This document shows positions 36,885 to 46,954 of a DNA stretch of 64,000 nucleotides, one piece after another. Numbering within the stretch: the first letter of the stretch is position 1; every line of letters starts with the position of its first letter. The position numbers and the translations under genes were made by a program. This DNA is from FEN-1219 sp963744305 (lineage in GTDB: Bacteria; Pseudomonadota; Gammaproteobacteria; Steroidobacterales; Rariloculaceae), in NCBI GenBank assembly GCA_963744305.1, contig CAVUTF010000027.1, forward strand, positions 1 to 64,000, written 5' to 3'. The notes under the pieces are model-generated. The model made no database searches. It was not told the DNA's origin and worked only from the letters and a program-made list of their open reading frames with translations.

Positions 36885-38595
36885 GTCCCCACACTCGTTT
36901 CGGTCCGTATGAGATTGCCGAGTCTATCGGCGCGGGCGGTATGGGCGAGGTGTATCGGGCGATCGATACCAATCTTAAACGCGACGTCGCGATCAAAGTC
37001 CTACCGGAGTCTTTCGCGAGGGACGCGGATCGGCTCGCGCGCTTTCAGCGCGAAGCCGAAGTGCTCGCGTTGCTCAATCACATGAACATCGCTCATATAT
37101 ATGGTCTCGAGCGCGGTGACAGCACGACGGCGCTCGTCATGGAGTTCATCGAAGGGCCGACGCTCGCCGATCGCATCACGCAGGGTCCGGTTCCGGCCGA
37201 CGAGGCGCTCAACATCGCAATGCAGATCGCCGATGCGCTCGAAGCGGCGCATGAGCAAGGCATCGTTCATCGGGATCTTAAACCCGCCAACATCAAGCTG
37301 CGTCCCGACGGCACGGTGAAGGTGCTCGACTTCGGGATTGCAAAGGCGCTCGACACGCGAACCCCGAGTGGACCGCAAGCACTCACCATCCCGGCCATGA
37401 CGCAGGCCGGCGCCGTGCTCGGCACCGCCGCGTACATGAGTCCGGAGCAAGCGCGGGGCAAACAGGTCGATCAACGCGCCGACATCTGGGCGTTTGGCTG
37501 CGTGCTCTACGAGATGCTGAGCGGGCAACGGGCCTTCGGCGGTGAGGAGGCGCCGATCCCGCCGGCAAGAGAGCCTGAGCGCGGCGTTGATATGAATTCA
37601 CTGCCGCCGATGGTCTCGCCCGCCGTCCGCCAGACGCTGCAACTGTGCTTACATAGAAATCTCAAGAAGCGTGTCGCTGATATTCGCGACGTTCGTCTCG
37701 CGCTCGAAGGCGCGTTTGTGACGGCTGCGTCGCAGACGCCGTCTTCAGCCACATCATCAACGACACGCGAACGGCTCGGCTGGATCGCCTTCGCCGTCGC
37801 CTTGCTCGTGGCCATCGCGCTCGCTATCCCGACGGTGCGGCATATGCGTGAGGCGCCGCCGCCCGAGACGCGCGTCGAGATCGCGACGCCCGCCACCGAC
37901 AATCCCGGTTCGTTTGCACTCTCGCCCGACGGCCGGCAGATCGTGTTCGCGGCCTCGGGCGATGGCGCGTCCCGTCTGTGGCTGCGGTCGCTGGCGACGA
38001 CGACCGCGCAGCCGCTCGCGGGCACGGAGGACGCCTCAGATCCCTTCTGGGCGCCCGATAGCCGTGCCATCGGCTTCTTCGCCGGGGGCGCGCTGAAGCG
38101 GCTCGACCTCGGCGGCGGCGCGCCGCAAACCCTGGCTCCGGCCCCCGCCAGTCGTGGCGGGACATGGAACGCGGACGACGTCATTCTGTTTGCGCCGAAC
38201 GGGATAAGCCCTCTGATGCGCGTGTCCGCCACCGGCGGTTCGGTCACAGCGGTGACGACGCTCGGCCCGCAGCAGCAGAGCCACCGCTATCCGCACGCGC
38301 TGCCCGACCGCGGTCGGTTCCTGTTCTACTCTCAAGGCCCGCCGGACACGGCCGGGATCTACCTGATCGGTTTCGACGGAAGCGCCTCGACGCGGCTGAC
38401 GCCCGCCGACGGCGCCGGGGTGTATCTGCCCTCCGGGTGGCTGCTGTGGGTGCGGGCGGGGACGCTCGTAGCCCAGCGGTTGAATGTGGCGCAGGCCGCG
38501 ATATTGACTCGCAGAAAGCGCGGGGCGTTAGACTCCGGGCATATCGGTCGATCTCACGGGGAATCCCGCGCCGATTCCACAGGTAGCGCTACGCA
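36875..38595 (+). pseudogene. Membrane Ser/Thr protein kinase with TolB-like sensor, 3'-truncated by Uma2 cassette
   Basis: PknB-type kinase. The glycine loop is IGAGGMGEVYRA, the Lys is in DVAIKVLPE, the catalytic loop is HRDLKPANIKL, DFG is present as LDFGIAKAL, and the activation segment ends GTAAYMSPEQARG. One membrane helix (about residues 293-313) leads to a periplasmic TolB/WD40-like propeller (FALSPDGRQIVFAA, PFWAPDSRAIGFFAGG, YPHALPDRGRFLFYS, SGWLLWVR). After about 540 residues the normal sequence stops near 38500. Remnant frames SVDLTGNPAPIPQVAL run into the Uma2 cassette. The missing part is about half the usual propeller. The unbroken kinase domain may still be expressed. Confidence 0.8.
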
Positions 38596-39150
38596 ATGGC
38601 CACGAAACCTTTGAAGACGGGGGCGACGTATGACGATCTCCGGGACGTTCCCGACCACTATGTCGCCGAGATGTTCGATGGCGAGCTCTACGCGACGCCG
38701 CGACCCGCGCTGCCGCATGCTCGGGCCGCAACGGTGCTCGCCGTCAGGCTCGGTGGCCCGTTTGACCGCATCGGTCCGGGCGGGTGGGTGATCCTCGTCG
38801 AGCCGGAGCTGCACTTCGGCAACGACGTGCTCGTGCCCGACCTCGCCGGCTGGCGCCGCGAGCGAGTTCCCACGTTGCCGGCGGATGCGTTCATGACGCT
38901 CGCGCCGGATTGGATCTGCGAGGTGCTGTCGGCTTCGACTGAGACGCTCGATCGCGGCAAGAAGCTGCGCATCTACGCACGCGAAGGTGTTCATCATGCC
39001 TGGCTCGTCGATCCGCTGCGGCGAACGCTCGAAGTGCTGGGACTCGAGTCGGGGAGCTGGAATCAGATCGACGCGCACGAGGGCAACGTGACGGTCCGCG
39101 CGCCGCCGTTCGACGCAATCGAGCTCGAGCTCGGCGCGCTCTGGATCTGA
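38596..39150 (+). CDS. Uma2-family endonuclease-like protein, cassette type
   Basis: An intact 184-residue Uma2 protein of the same subfamily as 5344 and 47901 (TYDDLRDVPDHYVAEMFDGELYATPRP). The catalytic pattern is VPDLAGWRRE with Asp, WICEVLSASTETLDRGKKLRIYAREGVHHAWLVD with Glu and Lys, and the C-terminus is AIELELGALWI. Unlike the other two it has no DUF1640 gene in front. Homology with the 47901 cassette extends only to the shared bases ggtagcgct.cgca before the ATG and ends at the stop. It is inserted directly after a truncated kinase gene. Confidence 0.88.
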   Translation: MATKPLKTGATYDDLRDVPDHYVAEMFDGELYATPRPALPHARAATVLAVRLGGPFDRIGPGGWVILVEPELHFGNDVLVPDLAGWRRERVPTLPADAFMTLAPDWICEVLSASTETLDRGKKLRIYAREGVHHAWLVDPLRRTLEVLGLESGSWNQIDAHEGNVTVRAPPFDAIELELGALWI

Positions 39151-39201
39151 ATCCGCGCTAATTGAATACACCACCGAAAGCAGGCGCTCTCAAAGCATCT
39201 C

Positions 39202-39318
39202 ACCGCTCGATATTTCCGCCGCGTCCCCACGGCATGAAAGGACGTAGCGCGGAGGTAGGCACGCTCACACGCACCATCGCCGCTGTGGGCAACAGCGAGG
39301 CGGCGAAGGTGCCGTGCT
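39202..39318 (+). pseudogene. 5' fragment of the STAND NTPase gene
   Basis: About 90 bases (39202-39292) match 33012-33102 at roughly nine positions in ten, including MKGRSAEV.TL.RTIAA from an ATG at 39233. The copy ends before Walker A, and the frame closes at 39318. This is a second trace of the NTPase 6 kb from the first, directly after a Uma2 cassette. Confidence 0.7.
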
Positions 39319-39511
39319 AGGTCACGGAGATATCCAAGCGTTCGTCAGCTTTCACGAGCAGCCGCGTGCCATCTGCGAACTCGATGACAAGCTCGCGATC
39401 ATCCGCCTTCAACACCTTCGCGACGGTGAGTCCTGCCGTGAGCGCGCTCAGCCGTCGGACCAGATCTCCCGGACGCGGCTTAGATTTTCGCGATCGTACC
39501 GATGCAGGCAT
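39317..39511 (-). CDS. Small partner (putative antitoxin/immunity) of E3-like RNase
   Basis: A 64-residue protein whose ATG overlaps the stop of the upstream gene by one base (TGATG). The basic N-terminus (SVRSRKSKPRPGDLV) is followed by a short beta-rich domain (LTAGLTVAKVL, RELVIEFADGTRLLVKADERLDISV). No family is recognised. Its size and coupling to a predicted RNase suggest an antitoxin or immunity protein; this is inference from context. Confidence 0.55.
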   Translation of the reverse strand: MPASVRSRKSKPRPGDLVRRLSALTAGLTVAKVLKADDRELVIEFADGTRLLVKADERLDISVT

Positions 39512-39717
39512 CAGAAGTTTTCCTTGAGACGCCCGTCACTCCAAACAGAGCGGTTACGGACACCTCGCTCGAAGTCCTTGAGCGTCTTATACACCTCCCA
39601 ATGGTCACCATGCAGCAAGTCCAGCTGCCAGATCTCACCCGTCTCACGTTGGCGGCGGGCCCGGCGACCGCGGACCGGTTCGAACAAATCGGGGTTTAGA
39701 TCAGGCGTGCCCTCCAT
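39511..39717 (-). CDS. Minimal colicin-E3-like cytotoxic ribonuclease domain
   Basis: A 68-residue protein. RRARRQRETGEIWQLDLLHG followed by DHWEVYK aligns by eye with the E3 rRNase core (Arg/Lys-rich strand, G.IYEWDSQHGE.E.Y). The Asp and His of DxxHG and a downstream Glu are kept, and the C-terminal RNRSVWSDGRLKENF supplies basic residues. Colicin E3 cuts 16S rRNA at A1493. Here the catalytic domain stands alone without translocation or receptor domains, so it would act inside its own cell as a toxin-antitoxin module, or be a detached tip of a larger toxin. Assignment is by motif only. Confidence 0.6.
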   Translation of the reverse strand: MEGTPDLNPDLFEPVRGRRARRQRETGEIWQLDLLHGDHWEVYKTLKDFERGVRNRSVWSDGRLKENF

Positions 39718-39793
39718 CGACCGGACAGCGTGAACGCGCGGACGACGAACGGCGAGCCGCCTATGTGGAACGAGCGACGATTTTCGGTCACTG

Positions 39794-42311
39794 TCACTCC
39801 TGCTTCAGCGTCTCCACGGGATCGATCGCCGACGCGCGCCGCGCCGGCAGGTAGCTCGCGAGCGCCGCGGCGGCGAGAATGATGCCGATCGCCGCGACAT
39901 AGGTCGCAACATCCGACGGCTCGACTCCGAAGAGCAGCGAAGGCATGAGGCGTCTCAGTGCGAGCGCGGCCACGAGTCCTACGCCCAAGCCCACAGCGCT
40001 GAGCGTAAGACCCTGCCGCAAGAACATCGCTCGAACTTGGCGGCGCTCGGCGCCGAGCGCCATCCGGATCCCGATCTCTCGCGTCCTTTGCGCGACGACG
40101 TAAGCGATGACGCCGTAGATCCCGATGAGGCCGAGCGCGAGCGCCATCGACGCCTGCGATCGCGAGCATCACGAGCGCGAACGACGTTCGCGCGAGCGAG
40201 CCGCGCGTAGAGATCCTGCATCGTGCGCTCGAGCGCGATCGGCACGTCTCTGTTCACCGACCAGACCGTTTGCCGGATCTCGTTGGTGAGGCTCGCGGTG
40301 CCCGTGCGGTCGCTGCGGATCACGAACGCGGGCCGGCGACGCCGAACGCCGCGTTACCGAAAGCGTTCTCCATGAGCGCGGGCCAGTACACGAGGGTCGG
40401 CGCTTCCGCGTACAGCGCGTCCTCATTGACGCTCTGCACCACACCGATCACCTCGCGCCAATCGTCGCTGTTCGAGGGGCGGCCGGATGCGTTTGCCGAG
40501 CGCGTCCGCCGGCTCCGGCGCCGAGCTCGCGCGCGAAACTCCTCGGAGATCAGGGCCACGCGGCCGCCCGCTTCGATGTCGCTCCACGTGATGTCGCGTC
40601 CCGCGATGATCCGCGTGCCCATGGTTTCGAAATAGCCCGGCGAGACGAACTTGAATCTGCGCGGCGGCGGCGTGTCTCCGGCCGCCAGCGTTCGGCCTTC
40701 GACGCCACCAGCCATGCCGATGAACGGCGCCCCTTCCATCGGCAGCGCGCTCGTAAAAGCCGGCGGAGCCACGCCCGGAAGTGCCGCGATCGCGTCGAGG
40801 ATCTCGTGCTGCATGCGCATGAATTGCGTCGGGTCGGGCGTGAGCGTCGTTCGGCAGCCCAAGTGCGCGCGGTTTGAATCGTGGCCGGGTCCGACGAACC
40901 CGGGGTCGACGTCGCGCAGACGCCTGAAACGTTCGGATCATGAGCACCGCGCTCACGACGAGCACGAGCGCGAGCGCCACCTGCACGACGACCAAGGCGT
41001 TGCGCGTCGTGCTGCGCTCGCGGCTCGCGCTCGAGCCGCGTGCGCCGCCGAACGCGGACACGTCCACGTGCGGCGCGTGCTTGAGCGCCGTGATCGAGCC
41101 GAACACGAGCGTCGACGCGAGCGAAACAGCCACGTGAACGCGAGGACGGGCGGATCGAACGGCGATCTCCTCGAGCCGCGGCAGGTTGCTCGGGCCGATG
41201 GCGACGAGAAGCTCGAGCCCGCCGTAGGCGAGCACCAAGCCGAGCGCACCGCCGACGGCGCCGAGCACGAGGCTTTCGACGAGCAGCTCTCGCGCGATGC
41301 GTGCCGGCACCGCGCCGAGCGCGGCGCGCACGGCGAACTCTTGTCGTCGAGCGTCGGCCCGCACGAGCATGAGATTCGCGATGTTGGCGCACGCGACGAG
41401 CAGCACCGCGCCGATCGCGCCCATGAGCACCCAGAGCGCGCTCGCGACGCTGCCGACCATGTCGTCCTTCAAGCGGCGCACGACGGGCGTGATTCGCCAG
41501 TTCGCGATCGCTTCGCGCGTCGCGCTGAAGCCCGGGATGATGGGCCACGCGTCGAGCCAAATCGGCAACATGCGCTCGATGTCGGCGCTGAGCCTCCGCC
41601 GGCGTGACGCCGGGCTTGAGTCGCGCGAGCGCGTGACAAGTTGAAGTTGCCGATGGTTTGCGCGGGCAGGGTCGAGCCGCACGGCGACGATGATGTCGAA
41701 CTGCGGCGACATATCGAGGAACCGGAAATCGGGCGGCATGATGCCGACGACTTGCGACTGGCCGCCAGTTGATCGAAGCTCGCGCCCGAGCGCCGCCGCG
41801 TCGCCGCCGAATCGGCTCTGCGCGAACGCCGTACGAGAGGATGACCGGGCTGCGGGCCTTCGGCCGCGGGCTCGTGCTCCTGCTTCCGTGAACCAGCGTC
41901 CGCGCAGCGGCTGCACGCCGAGCGCCTGAAGCAGGCCATGCGTGCACGCAGCGAGCGCACGCGCTCCGTTCCGTCGCCGCGGCGTCAGCGTCTCGCCGCC
42001 GTCCGACCACATGCCGATCTCGGCGAACGTCCGGTTCTCGTCGCGGTACGTGAAGTACATCGTCGTCGACGCGGATCGAGATCGTCGGCGTTCATGACGG
42101 TGGCGCTATGCCTGATCCTCACGAGCTCGTCCGAGTTCGGATACGGCAGCGGCTTGATCAGCACCGAATAGACGACGCTGAAGATCGCCGTGGTCGCGCC
42201 GATGCCGAGCGCGAGCGTGAGCACCGCGGCGAACGTGAACGTCGGGCGGCGCGGCAGCGTGCGCAGCGCATGGCGCAGGTCGCCGCCCACGGAATCGAAG
42301 ATCATGCTCAT
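39794..42311 (-). pseudogene. ADOP-type ABC transporter permease (MacB/FtsX-like), frameshifted
   Basis: About 830 codons originally. The N-terminus (SVGGDLRHALRTLPRRPTFTFAAVLTLALGIGATTAIFSVVYSVLI) is the signature of acidobacterial-type duplicated permeases. The middle has MacB periplasmic core pieces and LMLVRADARRQEFAVRAALGAVPARIARELLVESLVLG. The C-terminal FtsX half has LGLIGIYGVIAYVVAQRTREIGIRMALGAERRQV and ends YLPARRASAIDPVETLKQE. Six or more shifts break it. No ATPase gene is adjacent, which is usual for this family. Transport substrate unknown (efflux of antimicrobial molecules is typical). Confidence 0.82.
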
Positions 42312-42553
42312 GCGATGTCTCCCTGCGGACGCGTCGTTGGGACCGCGGCCTTGCCCGGCAGAGTGCGACAAGCGTGCCAATCGACTGGCTCACCATAACT
42401 CTTTGATACGACTCGTGCGCGTGGGCTTCGATCGTCGTTACCGGCCTGCGAAACGTCCCGGATCCGCGCAGCCCGTCCCACTCGCGGGACTGGCGCCGTG
42501 TTGGCACGCGTCGTGCAGAACTTTCTCGAAGGAGTCGTTGAATTGGAGGCAAC

Positions 42554-42712
42554 ATGAAGGCGTGGCTCGTGGCTCTATTGCTCGCATTGACGCTTACACA
42601 AACGGGATGTGCGTTCCTCGCCGGCGCAGCGGTTGGCGCTGCCGCGGAGGACGAGCTCGAGACGACGACGATTAAACCTTCGCTCGGCACGTTCGTCGGC
42701 ATAACTCGGTAA
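42554..42712 (+). CDS. Small lipoprotein
   Basis: A 52-residue lipoprotein. MKAWLVALLLALTLTQTGC has a clear lipobox (QTGC, Cys at residue 19), followed by an Ala/Gly segment (AFLAGAAVGAAAE) and a short polar tail. A GGAGG lies 5-6 nt before the ATG. This pattern (Gly-rich after lipidation) occurs in small envelope lipoproteins; the function is unknown. Confidence 0.65.
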   Translation: MKAWLVALLLALTLTQTGCAFLAGAAVGAAAEDELETTTIKPSLGTFVGITR

Positions 42713-42810
42713 GATCTGCAGACGCCGCCGTCGGTCGCGGCGCCTTGCGGCGGCGCGCCGGTGCTGCCTAAGCTGTCGGCGCCACCGCTCGCTCGCCGGA
42801 GAAGACCACA

Positions 42811-43869
42811 ATGATTCGACCGCAGAGACCTGCTCGTTGGCGCCGGCGCCTTCGGCATCGCCGCCGCGCTCGGCCCCCGCGCCGTGGCGCAACGGCCCCA
42901 GCCAAAGTGATCGACGTCCACACCCATATGTACTCGCACGGCTGGGTCAAAGCCGTCGAGGACGCCGCCGATCCGAACTTCCGCATCGGCCCGAACAACG
43001 CGCTGATCTACCGCGGCGGCTCGATCGGCCGCATGACGCCGCCGATGCTCGATTGGGATCTGCGCATCAAGGACATGGACGATGCGAAAGTCGACGTCGC
43101 TTTGATCAGCCTCACGGCACCGAACGTCTATTGGGGAACGCGCGCGCAGAGCGTTGCCGCCGCGCGCAGCATCAACGACGACTTCCTCGCGGCACAGCGC
43201 AAGTACGACGGCCGCATCCGTTGGTTCGCCTCGCTGCCTTTTCAGTACGAGGACGACGCGCTCGCGGAGCTGCGCCGCGCGAAGGACAACGGTGCGATCG
43301 GCGTCTGCACGCTGACGAACATCCTGGGCACGCCGCTCACGGCGCCGCAGTACCGGCGCATCTTCCGCGAAGCGGCCGCAATGCAGATGCCCGTGTTCGT
43401 CCATCCGACGACGCCGTTCACGGACGGCATGGGCCTCGCCGATTTCGGTCTCGGCAACACGATCGGCTTCACCTCCGACACGAGTCTCTGCTTCGCGCGG
43501 TTCATTCTCGAGGGCGTGCTCGACGAGCTGCCGAACCTCGAGCTCATCGCTTGCCACGGCGGCGGGGCGTTTCCGTACCTCGCCGCGCGCTTCGACATCA
43601 TGTGGCAGCGCACGGTGAGCGCGCGCAAGAACCAAGCGCCGCCGACGACGTATCTGAAACGGATTTGGTACGACTCGATCGTCTACGACCAAGAGACGCT
43701 CGACTTTCTCGTCGAGCGCGTCGGCGCCGACCGCGTGCTGTACGGCTCGGACTATCCGTTCTCGATCGGCGACATGAAGGGCGTGCTCGCCCGCGTCGAC
43801 GCCTTGTCGGCGGCGCAGCGCGATGCGGTGCGCAGCGGCAACGCGGAGCGGCTGTTCGACTTGACATAG
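42811..43869 (+). CDS. Amidohydrolase family protein (ACMSD-like) with Tat signal, frameshifted at its N-terminus
   Basis: Metal-dependent hydrolase or decarboxylase of the amidohydrolase_2/ACMSD group. After the ATG, two single-base shifts separate a twin-arginine-type leader (DRRDLLVGAGAFGIAAALG) from the enzyme. The HxH metal site is VIDVHTHMYSHGW. Further elements are MLDWDLRIKDMDDAKVDVALIS, a second metal His in VFVHPTTPF, LIACHGGGAFPYLAARFD, and the metal Asp in VLYGSDYPFS. From residue 30 on the frame is open to the stop. Members decarboxylate or hydrolyse aromatic ring-cleavage intermediates; the substrate is not evident. The putative leader implies export. Confidence 0.82.
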   Translation: MIRPQRPARWRRRLRHRRRARPPRRGATAPAKVIDVHTHMYSHGWVKAVEDAADPNFRIGPNNALIYRGGSIGRMTPPMLDWDLRIKDMDDAKVDVALISLTAPNVYWGTRAQSVAAARSINDDFLAAQRKYDGRIRWFASLPFQYEDDALAELRRAKDNGAIGVCTLTNILGTPLTAPQYRRIFREAAAMQMPVFVHPTTPFTDGMGLADFGLGNTIGFTSDTSLCFARFILEGVLDELPNLELIACHGGGAFPYLAARFDIMWQRTVSARKNQAPPTTYLKRIWYDSIVYDQETLDFLVERVGADRVLYGSDYPFSIGDMKGVLARVDALSAAQRDAVRSGNAERLFDLT

Positions 43870-44222
43870 ATCTCAGCAAACCCAGGCCGCGTCCGGGTTG
43901 CCCCGCTTGGCACTCGAACGAAGGTGCTGGAAATCGGAGGGTGCACGAACGTCTGAGCGAAGCCGACTTTGCGAAGCGGCGTGGGCCCCGCTTCGAGTCC
44001 GTGCATGCAGCGTGGTCCCCCGGAGATTGTGAGGGCGACTGTCAAAACGCTGTAGAACGTTCGGTAAACTGTCAATCCGCGGCGGGCATGCTATGCACAC
44101 ATCGCCGCGGGGCTCGAATCGAAACGCTGGCTCGCCGTCGAAGCTGCGCGCGCCAAGCAATCGATTCGCATACACTCCCTGTGACTGCCTTCGAACCATC
44201 ACAACAACGGTAGGCACAAAGC
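43870..44222. other. Intergenic region before CHRD-PQQ operon
   Basis: About 350 bp with no supportable gene. A -10-like CATACACT near 44168 precedes the operon. I see no strong -35, terminator or repeat. Confidence 0.4.
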
Positions 44223-44687
44223 ATGCGCAGACGCCATGTCGTGGCATTCGCCGTAGGCCTCATGGCCGCCGTCACCGCCTCATTCGCTCAGCCACCTCAG
44301 ACATTCACCGCTCCACTGACCTGGGTGCCCATCGGAGGCGCCGAGCGCAACGAAGTCGCGGGCGAGGGATCAGCGACCGCCACACTCTCCGGATCGAGAC
44401 TCGCGATCACAGGCTCCTTCGACGGACTGCCTGCGCCAGCCACCGCCGCGAAGCTCCATCAGGGCATCGCAACGGGCGCGCGCGGTCGCGGCACCGTGAT
44501 CGCCGAGCTGCGCGTCACCGGCGGCGCGAGCGGCACGCTGTCCGGCGACGTTCGGCTGAGCTCCGAGCAGCTTGCGGCACTGCGAGCCGGACAGCTGTAT
44601 GTTCAGATCACTTCCGAAAAAGGCGTGCTCCCGGACCACGGCACTCTGTGGGGCTGGCTGTTGCAGGAACGAGGTGGGCGTCCATGA
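44223..44687 (+). CDS. CHRD-domain secreted protein
   Basis: An intact 154-residue protein. The signal peptide (MRRRHVVAFAVGLMAAVTASFAQ) is followed by one CHRD domain: TFTAPLTWVPIGGAERNEV, ATATLSGSRLAITGSFDGLPAPATAAKLHQG, GASGTLSGDVRLSSEQLAALRAGQLYVQI and LWGWLLQE. The stop overlaps the ATG of the PQQ dehydrogenase by four bases. CHRD domains are beta-rich and probably bind ligands or proteins in the envelope. The linkage to a cytochrome-PQQ dehydrogenase is preserved in both copies in this window, suggesting a functional partnership. Confidence 0.87.
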   Translation: MRRRHVVAFAVGLMAAVTASFAQPPQTFTAPLTWVPIGGAERNEVAGEGSATATLSGSRLAITGSFDGLPAPATAAKLHQGIATGARGRGTVIAELRVTGGASGTLSGDVRLSSEQLAALRAGQLYVQITSEKGVLPDHGTLWGWLLQERGGRP

Positions 44688-46813
44688 TCGCGAACAGAGT
44701 CGAGCACTATGTCTTTGCCACTCCAGCGCTCGCCGTCGCCATCGTCACATCGTTAGCCGCGCCACCAGCGCTCGCGTTCACGCCCGAGCAAGCCGCCGCC
44801 GGCCGCGCAGTCTACGAGCAGAGCTGCATCACTTGCCACGGCCCCAATTTGCGCCAGCTCCCCGGGCGCGCTGCTCGCGGGGCCGGAGTTCGTCGCGAAG
44901 TGGGGTGAGCGCGGCACGAACGAGCTGCTCGCGCAGACGCGCGCCACGATGCCGCCGGATCGGCCGGGCGTGCTGTCCGAGGAAACGTATCTCGGGTTGA
45001 TCGCGTACATCTTGCAGTCGAACGGCGGCGCCGCGAACGCCGCCGAGCCGCTCACCGCAGCGAGCAGCGCGCGCATCGGTGCGGGCCTCGACGCCCGCGT
45101 CGCCGCCGCAGCCGCCGCGCAGGCCCCCGCCGCGCAACCGCCGCGCCGCACCGGCCGAGCCCACCGGCGTCATCGTCGCCGGCACCGTGAAAAACTTCGT
45201 GCCGGTCACCGACGAGATGCTGCGCAATCCGCGCCCAAAGACTGGCTCATGCTGCGCCACGACTACAGCGCCACGAGCTTCAGCCCGCTCACGCAAATCA
45301 CGGCCGACAACGCGAGTCGTTTGCAGCTCGCGTGGACCTGGCCGATGCGCGACGGCGGCACGAATCAGCCGGCGCCGATCGTCTACAACGGCACGCTGTA
45401 TCTCGCGAACACGGGCGGCGTGATGCAAGCGCTCGACGCGCGCACGGGAGCGCTGATCTGGGAGCACCACGTGGGCGCCGACATCGCGCCGCGCGGCTTG
45501 GCGCTCTACGGCAACAAGCTGATCTTCCAAAGCGCGCAGGAGTGGGCCATTCGCCCGCAGGAAGCGCGCCTGATCGCGCTCGACGCGGGCACCGGCGAAA
45601 CCATTTGGAACGTGCGCATGCCGGACGTCTATGCCACGAACAGCGGCCCGCTCGTCGCGAACGGCCTGCTGATCCAGGGCATGGGCACCTGCACGGTCTA
45701 CGAGAACAACAAGTGCTTCATCAGCGCGTACGATCCCGAAACGGGCGAGCAGCGTTGGCGCTTTCGCACGGTGGCGCTCGATGGCGAGCCCGGCGGCGAC
45801 AGCTGGGGCGACCTGCCGGATCTGTATCGCGCGGGCGCGGAGAGCTGGATCACCGGCAGCTACGATCCCGATCTCAACCTCACGTACTGGGGCACCACGC
45901 AGGCGAAGCCGTGGATGCCCGCGAGCCGCGGCATGAAAGGTGAGGACGTCGCGCTCTATTCGAGCTCCACGCTCGCGCTCGACGCCGGCACCGGCAAGCT
46001 CGCGTGGTACTACTCGCACGCGCCGGGCGAAGCGTTCGATCTCGACGTCGTGTACGAGCGCGTGCTCGTGGATGCCGGCGACGAGAAGTGGGTGCTCTCG
46101 GTCGGCAAGGACGGCATTCTCTGGAAGCACGATCGGCAGAGCGGCGCGTACATCGATCACGCCGAGACGGTGTTCCAAAACGTTTGGGCGAGCTTCGATC
46201 GCGAGACCGGCACGCCGCGCTATCGCGAGGACGTGCTGCGAGCCAAAGTCGGCGAGTGGGTCGACGCGTGTCCGAGCACCGCGGGCGGCAAGAACTGGCA
46301 CCCGATGAGCTTTCACCGTCCGTCGCGCCAAGTGATCATTCCGTTGAGCCAAAGCTGCATGTCGTTGCGCCCGCAAGCGATCGAGCAGAAGCCGGGCGGC
46401 GGCAGCGGCGGCGGCGCGGACCGCCGCTACTACACGATGCCGGGCACGAACGGCAACGTCGGCAAGCTCGCCGCGTTCAACGTGGACACATTTGAAGAGA
46501 CGTGGTCTTTGCAGCAGCGCGCGTCGTTCTTGACAGGCGTGCTCTCGACCGGCGGCGGCGTCGCATTCGCCGGCGATCTGGATCGCAGCTTCAAGGCGGT
46601 CGACGTCCGCGACGGCCGCGTGCTGTGGGAGACGCGGCTCGCGACATCCGTGCAGGGCTTTCCGATCCTTTCGAAGTGGACGGGCGGCAGTACGTCGCGG
46701 TGGCCACGGGCTTGGGCGGCGGCAGCCCGCGCGGCGTGCCGTCGTTGATCACGCCGGAGATCCAGCCGCCGAACAGGGGGCACGCGCTGTACGTGTTCGC
46801 GTTGCCGCAGTAG
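44684..46813 (+). CDS. Cytochrome c-PQQ-dependent dehydrogenase fusion (four frameshifts)
   Basis: A quinohaemoprotein of about 710 aa. The signal peptide is followed by a short N-terminal cytochrome c domain (AAAGRAVYEQSCITCHGPNL, haem-binding CxxCH; the axial Met probably in ATMPPD). An Ala/Pro linker leads to the propeller from about residue 160. Motifs include TDEMLRNP, DWLMLRHDYSATSFSPLTQI, LYLANTGGVMQALDA, GTCTVYENNKCFISAYDP and SYDPDLNLTYWG. The C-terminal part has MPGTNGNVGKLAAFNVD and ends RGHALYVFALPQ. Shifts lie near 44872, 45152, 45232 and 46680; the 1.45 kb between is open. The haem domain lies at the N-terminus, the reverse of type II alcohol dehydrogenases. Confidence 0.87.
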
Positions 46814-46919
46814 GCGGCACAAGGGTGACCGACACCCACGACCAGCGTTAACTTGGGTTAGTCGTCAGTTATCGTTAAGGCTGCATAGCGGTCCGAGCGG
46901 TAATCTGTCGGGCGTCGCG

Positions 46920-46948
46920 TTGTTGGGTAATCGCTAGTGGAGTAGATT
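46920..46948 (+). promoter_or_regulatory. Leaderless-type promoter of ParE-type toxin-antitoxin operon
   Basis: TTGTTG at 46920-46925, a 17-nt spacer, TAGATT at 46943-46948, then the antitoxin ATG after 6 nt. It is identical in layout to 23941-23969. Confidence 0.65.
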
Positions 46949-46954
46949 CCAGCT

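Noticed and set aside
42106..43692. 528-codon minus-strand frame opposite the ACMSD-like amidohydrolase
   Set aside because: Composition typical of an antisense frame; the plus strand contains all metal ligands of the amidohydrolase.
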